DNA from: Enteropsectra breve
Taxonomy: Eukaryota; Microsporidia
Reading direction: 5' to 3'
Length of the DNA: 35,160 nucleotides
Assembly: GCA_024243835.1 (NCBI GenBank)
Contig: JALPMN010000615.1
Coordinates: 1-35,160, forward strand
The notes beneath the pieces were generated by a model, which worked only from the letters and a program-made list of their open reading frames with translations, did not search any database and had not been told where the DNA came from. This document shows, in pieces, positions 33,034 to 35,160 of this stretch. The position numbers were made by a program, and so were the translations under genes. Within the stretch, counting starts at the first letter, position 1, and every line of letters begins with the position of its first letter.

Positions 33034-34230
33034 TTATTTTGATATTTTTAAAAATTCCATAGAGTCAAGCAGCTTGTCGCATTTTTCCATTCGCTCATAG
33101 TTCTCATTAATCATTTTCATTATTTCTGACTGGTCATCCTTGAGACCGTTAATGCTCTTATAATATTTATCACATATTTTTTCAAATTCATCGCAGCATC
33201 TTGAAATTTCCGTTTCCTCTCCAACAGGCATATCTTCAAGCTTTTTCTCCAGATAGTCAATTGCCTCTGCAAGCTCGTCTAGCCGCAGGTTCTCTTCTGC
33301 CAGCTGTTTTTGTATGTCAACACAGTTATTTTTTGCCTTGATCAGCTCGAGATCGTGCTCAAAGACTGCCTGTGCATCTTTCTTGAATTCTCTTTTTCGC
33401 ATATCAAAAAGATTTACCTGATACTCAACGATTTCTTTCAGATTTAAATTGTAGAGATTGACACTGTTGTCTTTGATCGAGGAAACCAAGCTGCTCTGGT
33501 TTTCTACCTGATCTTCAGAGTCGTCTAAATTGTCATTGTGGAAATTAGCAGCCGCCGTAGAAGCGGCACCCATCACACCAGAATTGGTATTCGGAGCTAA
33601 AGGCGTGCCCACAGCTGGGACCGAGGCATTCATTGGAGCCATATTTGTCGAATTAAAAAGGTTTTGGGCCGGAGCTGCAGCCGCCATAGTGCTGGTGTTA
33701 TTTGTATTAAATGGGGTGCCTGTGAATAAATTTGTGCCTTCGCTCCTAACAGCTTGTGTTGGCTGGCTCATGGATGGCGCAAATGAAGAAGCTGCATTTG
33801 CTGTACTATTTGCATTAAACGGTGTTGGTGCAGCCGCCTGTGTATGGCCACCGAACAGATTTACCGGTGCCTGAGCAAAAAGATTAGTTGGCGGTGCGGC
33901 AGCCTGCATGCTCTGCTGCCCCATATTCATCGGCGCCGCTGGAGTTGAGCCAGTGGGCGCATTGTATGCTGCTAAAAATGCATTCTTCATCGAATTTCCC
34001 AGATTTACGCCGGATGCCTGCCCTGCTGGCTGCATTGGAAATGGCTGAGGTGCGGCTTGCTGAGTTATATTAGCCCCCTGTCCAAAAGGGCTGAATGTGC
34101 TATTGCCAGCTGCCGGAAATCCACCGGGATGCTGCATTCCTGCGCCCTGTAGCCCGCTTTGCTGATTTGGATTGAAGAGATTCTGTTGCTGAGGGTTATT
34201 TGTGCCGAAGCCATTGAAATTTCCTTGCAT
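33034..34230 (-). CDS. NSP1: FG-type nucleoporin, Nsp1/Nup62 family
   Basis: Central-channel nucleoporin. Residues 1-235 are low complexity, rich in Asn, Gln, Ala, Pro, Gly and Thr, with recurring [N/P]-[LF]-F units (NLFNPN, NLFAQA, NLFGGH, NLFTGT, NLFNST). Only three FG dipeptides remain (GFGTN, PFGQG, LFGGH). Residues about 250-398 form coiled coils. SVNLYNLNLKEIVEYQVNLF fits the start of the Nsp1/Nup62 C-terminal domain ([ST]-L-x-x-[IV]-[IV]-x-x-[WQ]), followed by heptad helices (CVDIQKQLAEENLRLDELAE, AIDYLEKKLEDM) that would bundle with Nup57/Nup49 or Nup54/Nup58. At 398 aa it is shorter than Nup62 (522) or Nsp1 (823). The ATG at 34230 follows AAAATTTTAACCC directly. Confidence 0.83.
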   Translation of the reverse strand: MQGNFNGFGTNNPQQQNLFNPNQQSGLQGAGMQHPGGFPAAGNSTFSPFGQGANITQQAAPQPFPMQPAGQASGVNLGNSMKNAFLAAYNAPTGSTPAAPMNMGQQSMQAAAPPTNLFAQAPVNLFGGHTQAAAPTPFNANSTANAASSFAPSMSQPTQAVRSEGTNLFTGTPFNTNNTSTMAAAAPAQNLFNSTNMAPMNASVPAVGTPLAPNTNSGVMGAASTAAANFHNDNLDDSEDQVENQSSLVSSIKDNSVNLYNLNLKEIVEYQVNLFDMRKREFKKDAQAVFEHDLELIKAKNNCVDIQKQLAEENLRLDELAEAIDYLEKKLEDMPVGEETEISRCCDEFEKICDKYYKSINGLKDDQSEIMKMINENYERMEKCDKLLDSMEFLKISK

Positions 34231-34243
34231 GGGTTAAAATTTT
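34231..34243 (-). promoter_or_regulatory. AAAATTTTAACCC signal of NSP1
   Basis: On the minus strand AAAATTTT (34243-34236) is followed by CCC (34233-34231) abutting the ATG. It is the most compact example of the housekeeping signal in the window. Confidence 0.65.
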
Positions 34244-34593
34244 ATTCCATTAAAATTCTACTGCTGAGGACGCGCCTCAGGAAAAGACAATCGCATGCAC
34301 AGAAAGATGCAGGCCTATTTTCTCAAGATGCCTTAACTTTAAATATGCGCTGTGTAATAACATAAAAAAATAATTAAAAGTGCTGGTATAAATGTGGATG
34401 TGCATGCAAAATCCACTTTAAAACTTATAATTGTTTTAATGGTTGTTTTATAAGTTCTTTTTCTTAATTCAGTTGCTAAAGAGTCTCATAACAACGCGGG
34501 CTTCACGTTGTTTTGCCTGCTTCATGAACTGCGAGTAGCAAACCAATTTTACAATTATATGTTATTGTTATAGCATAAATTCTTTCATTTTTA
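34234..34593. other. Gap between NSP1 and tRNA-Arg
   Basis: About 360 bases with the NSP1 upstream signal at one end. TATA-like A/T runs lie before the tRNA (around 34555-34580). No other gene is seen. Confidence 0.5.
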
Positions 34594-34665
34594 GGACGCG
34601 TAGCTCAATGGTAGAGCGATGGCCTTCGGCACCATAGGTTGCGGGTTCGATTCCCGTCGTGTTCG
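34594..34665 (+). tRNA. tRNA-Arg (anticodon TCG)
   Basis: A full cloverleaf can be drawn by eye. The acceptor stem GGACGCG pairs with CGTGTTC (two G-U pairs), with discriminator G at 34665. The D arm is GCTC/GAGC with loop AATGGTA, the T arm GCGGG/CCCGT with loop TTCGATT, and the variable loop has five bases. The anticodon loop CTTCGGC gives anticodon TCG (34626-34628), decoding CGA. The loop and discriminator resemble eukaryotic tRNA-Arg(TCG). The anticodon stem ATGGC/ACCAT has four pairs and a C-A mismatch next to the loop (34623, 34631). There is no intron, and no CCA is encoded, as expected in eukaryotes. The internal A and B boxes (TAGCTCAATGG, GGTTCGATTCC) are intact. Confidence 0.93.
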
Positions 34666-34670
34666 TTTAA

Positions 34671-34676
34671 TTTTTT
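34671..34676 (+). terminator. Pol III terminator (T6) after tRNA-Arg
   Basis: TTTTTT begins five bases after the discriminator base, the usual Pol III stop signal. Confidence 0.7.
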
Positions 34677-35160
34677 CCGTGCCTTTAGTTTTGATAGGAC
34701 AATCAAAAGCCTGGCATTCATTGGCAGCTGGATAACAAGTATGTAGCATCATATCTTAGGCATTAGATGATTGTAACTTTAACACTCTACTTCTTTAACT
34801 CATTTGATCTTAAACAAATAATTTTACTCAAATTGGTTTCTATTTTATAGATCCTGATTGTACATTTATCAATAGTGCTACAGTCCATGTTAGCATGCTG
34901 ACTCAATTTTTGAAATCTATTTAATTTTTTTTACATAAGCTTTACTTAACCATCAAGCAAAGTCTAAAAAAGTAAAACTTCTTTTATTCAAAATCAATTG
35001 CCACATCGTAAGATCTAATCTGCGTCATATTAAATATCGTTAATAGTCTTCTGTTGTAAATAATGGTTATCCATAGATGGGTATTTAATTATAAGAATAT
35101 TTATACGACACTTCCTCCCCCGGTATTAAGATCTATTGGAATAATCCCTTTTAATGTGGG
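34677..35160. other. Right-hand end of window, nothing recognised
   Basis: About 480 AT-rich bases with frequent stops on both strands. No ORF, RNA or repeat is recognised. Confidence 0.5.

Overview
The window looks like nuclear DNA from a microsporidian. Every recognisable gene is eukaryotic: condensin, cohesin, RNA polymerase I, cytosolic ribosomal proteins eS10 and uL13, an inner-nuclear-membrane protein, a nucleoporin, Elongin C and an RNase P/MRP subunit. None of them needs an intron. Most are much shorter than their yeast or animal counterparts (A43 131 aa, primase small subunit 275 aa, kleisin 354 aa). Most housekeeping start codons are preceded within about 35 bases by an AAAATTTT-type block and/or a CCC or GGG triplet, a signal described in microsporidia. 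There are about 24 genes in 35 kb, with AT-rich gaps of 0.3 to 1.2 kb, so this is not one of the very compact genomes such as Encephalitozoon. I cannot name the genus from the sequence.

Layout. Positions 290-5606 hold chromosome-structure genes: condensin subunit CND1 (+), convergent with an Scc1/Rad21/Rec8 kleisin (-), then a Noc/Mak21-like ribosome-biogenesis protein (-). Positions 5857-8697 continue on the minus strand with an orphan 353-aa protein, a doubtful small ORF, an Rpr2/Rpp21 protein and Elongin C. Positions 8913-12128 hold a short DEAD-box-like protein resembling Dbp9 with its catalytic motifs lost (+), Pol I subunit A43 (-), uL13 (+) and eS10 (-). Positions 12944-16877 are an accessory-looking block: a secreted helical protein (+), an unrecognised Tyr/His/Asn-rich ORF (-) and a 734-aa Lys/Thr/Ser-rich repetitive protein (+). 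Positions 17317-21501 hold the Pol I largest subunit RPA1. Positions 21846-25160 hold a second secreted helical protein, a short beta-propeller-like protein (possibly WDR4/Trm82) and a long empty gap. Positions 25161-30668 hold an MFS transporter (+), DNA primase small subunit (-), a Src1/Man1 inner-nuclear-membrane protein (-) and a PQ-loop membrane protein (-). Positions 31072-34665 hold a secreted Cys/His-rich protein (-), an Nsp1/Nup62-like nucleoporin (-) and a tRNA-Arg(TCG) (+).

How the genes fit together. Several serve ribosome production (RPA1, A43, Noc-like, Dbp9-like, Rpr2/Rpp21, uL13, eS10), and several serve chromosome or nuclear-envelope structure (CND1, kleisin, Src1, Nsp1, primase). 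They are not arranged in operons, and each seems to carry its own upstream signal. The other theme is four predicted secreted proteins without recognised homologues, candidates for spore-wall, polar-tube or host-exposed proteins. Two of these, 19.5 kb apart and on opposite strands, share a nearly identical 14-base TATA-like element (AAAACTATWTAAGG) exactly 18 bases before the ATG. The housekeeping genes do not show it. This suggests a second promoter class and is the most promising regulatory observation here.
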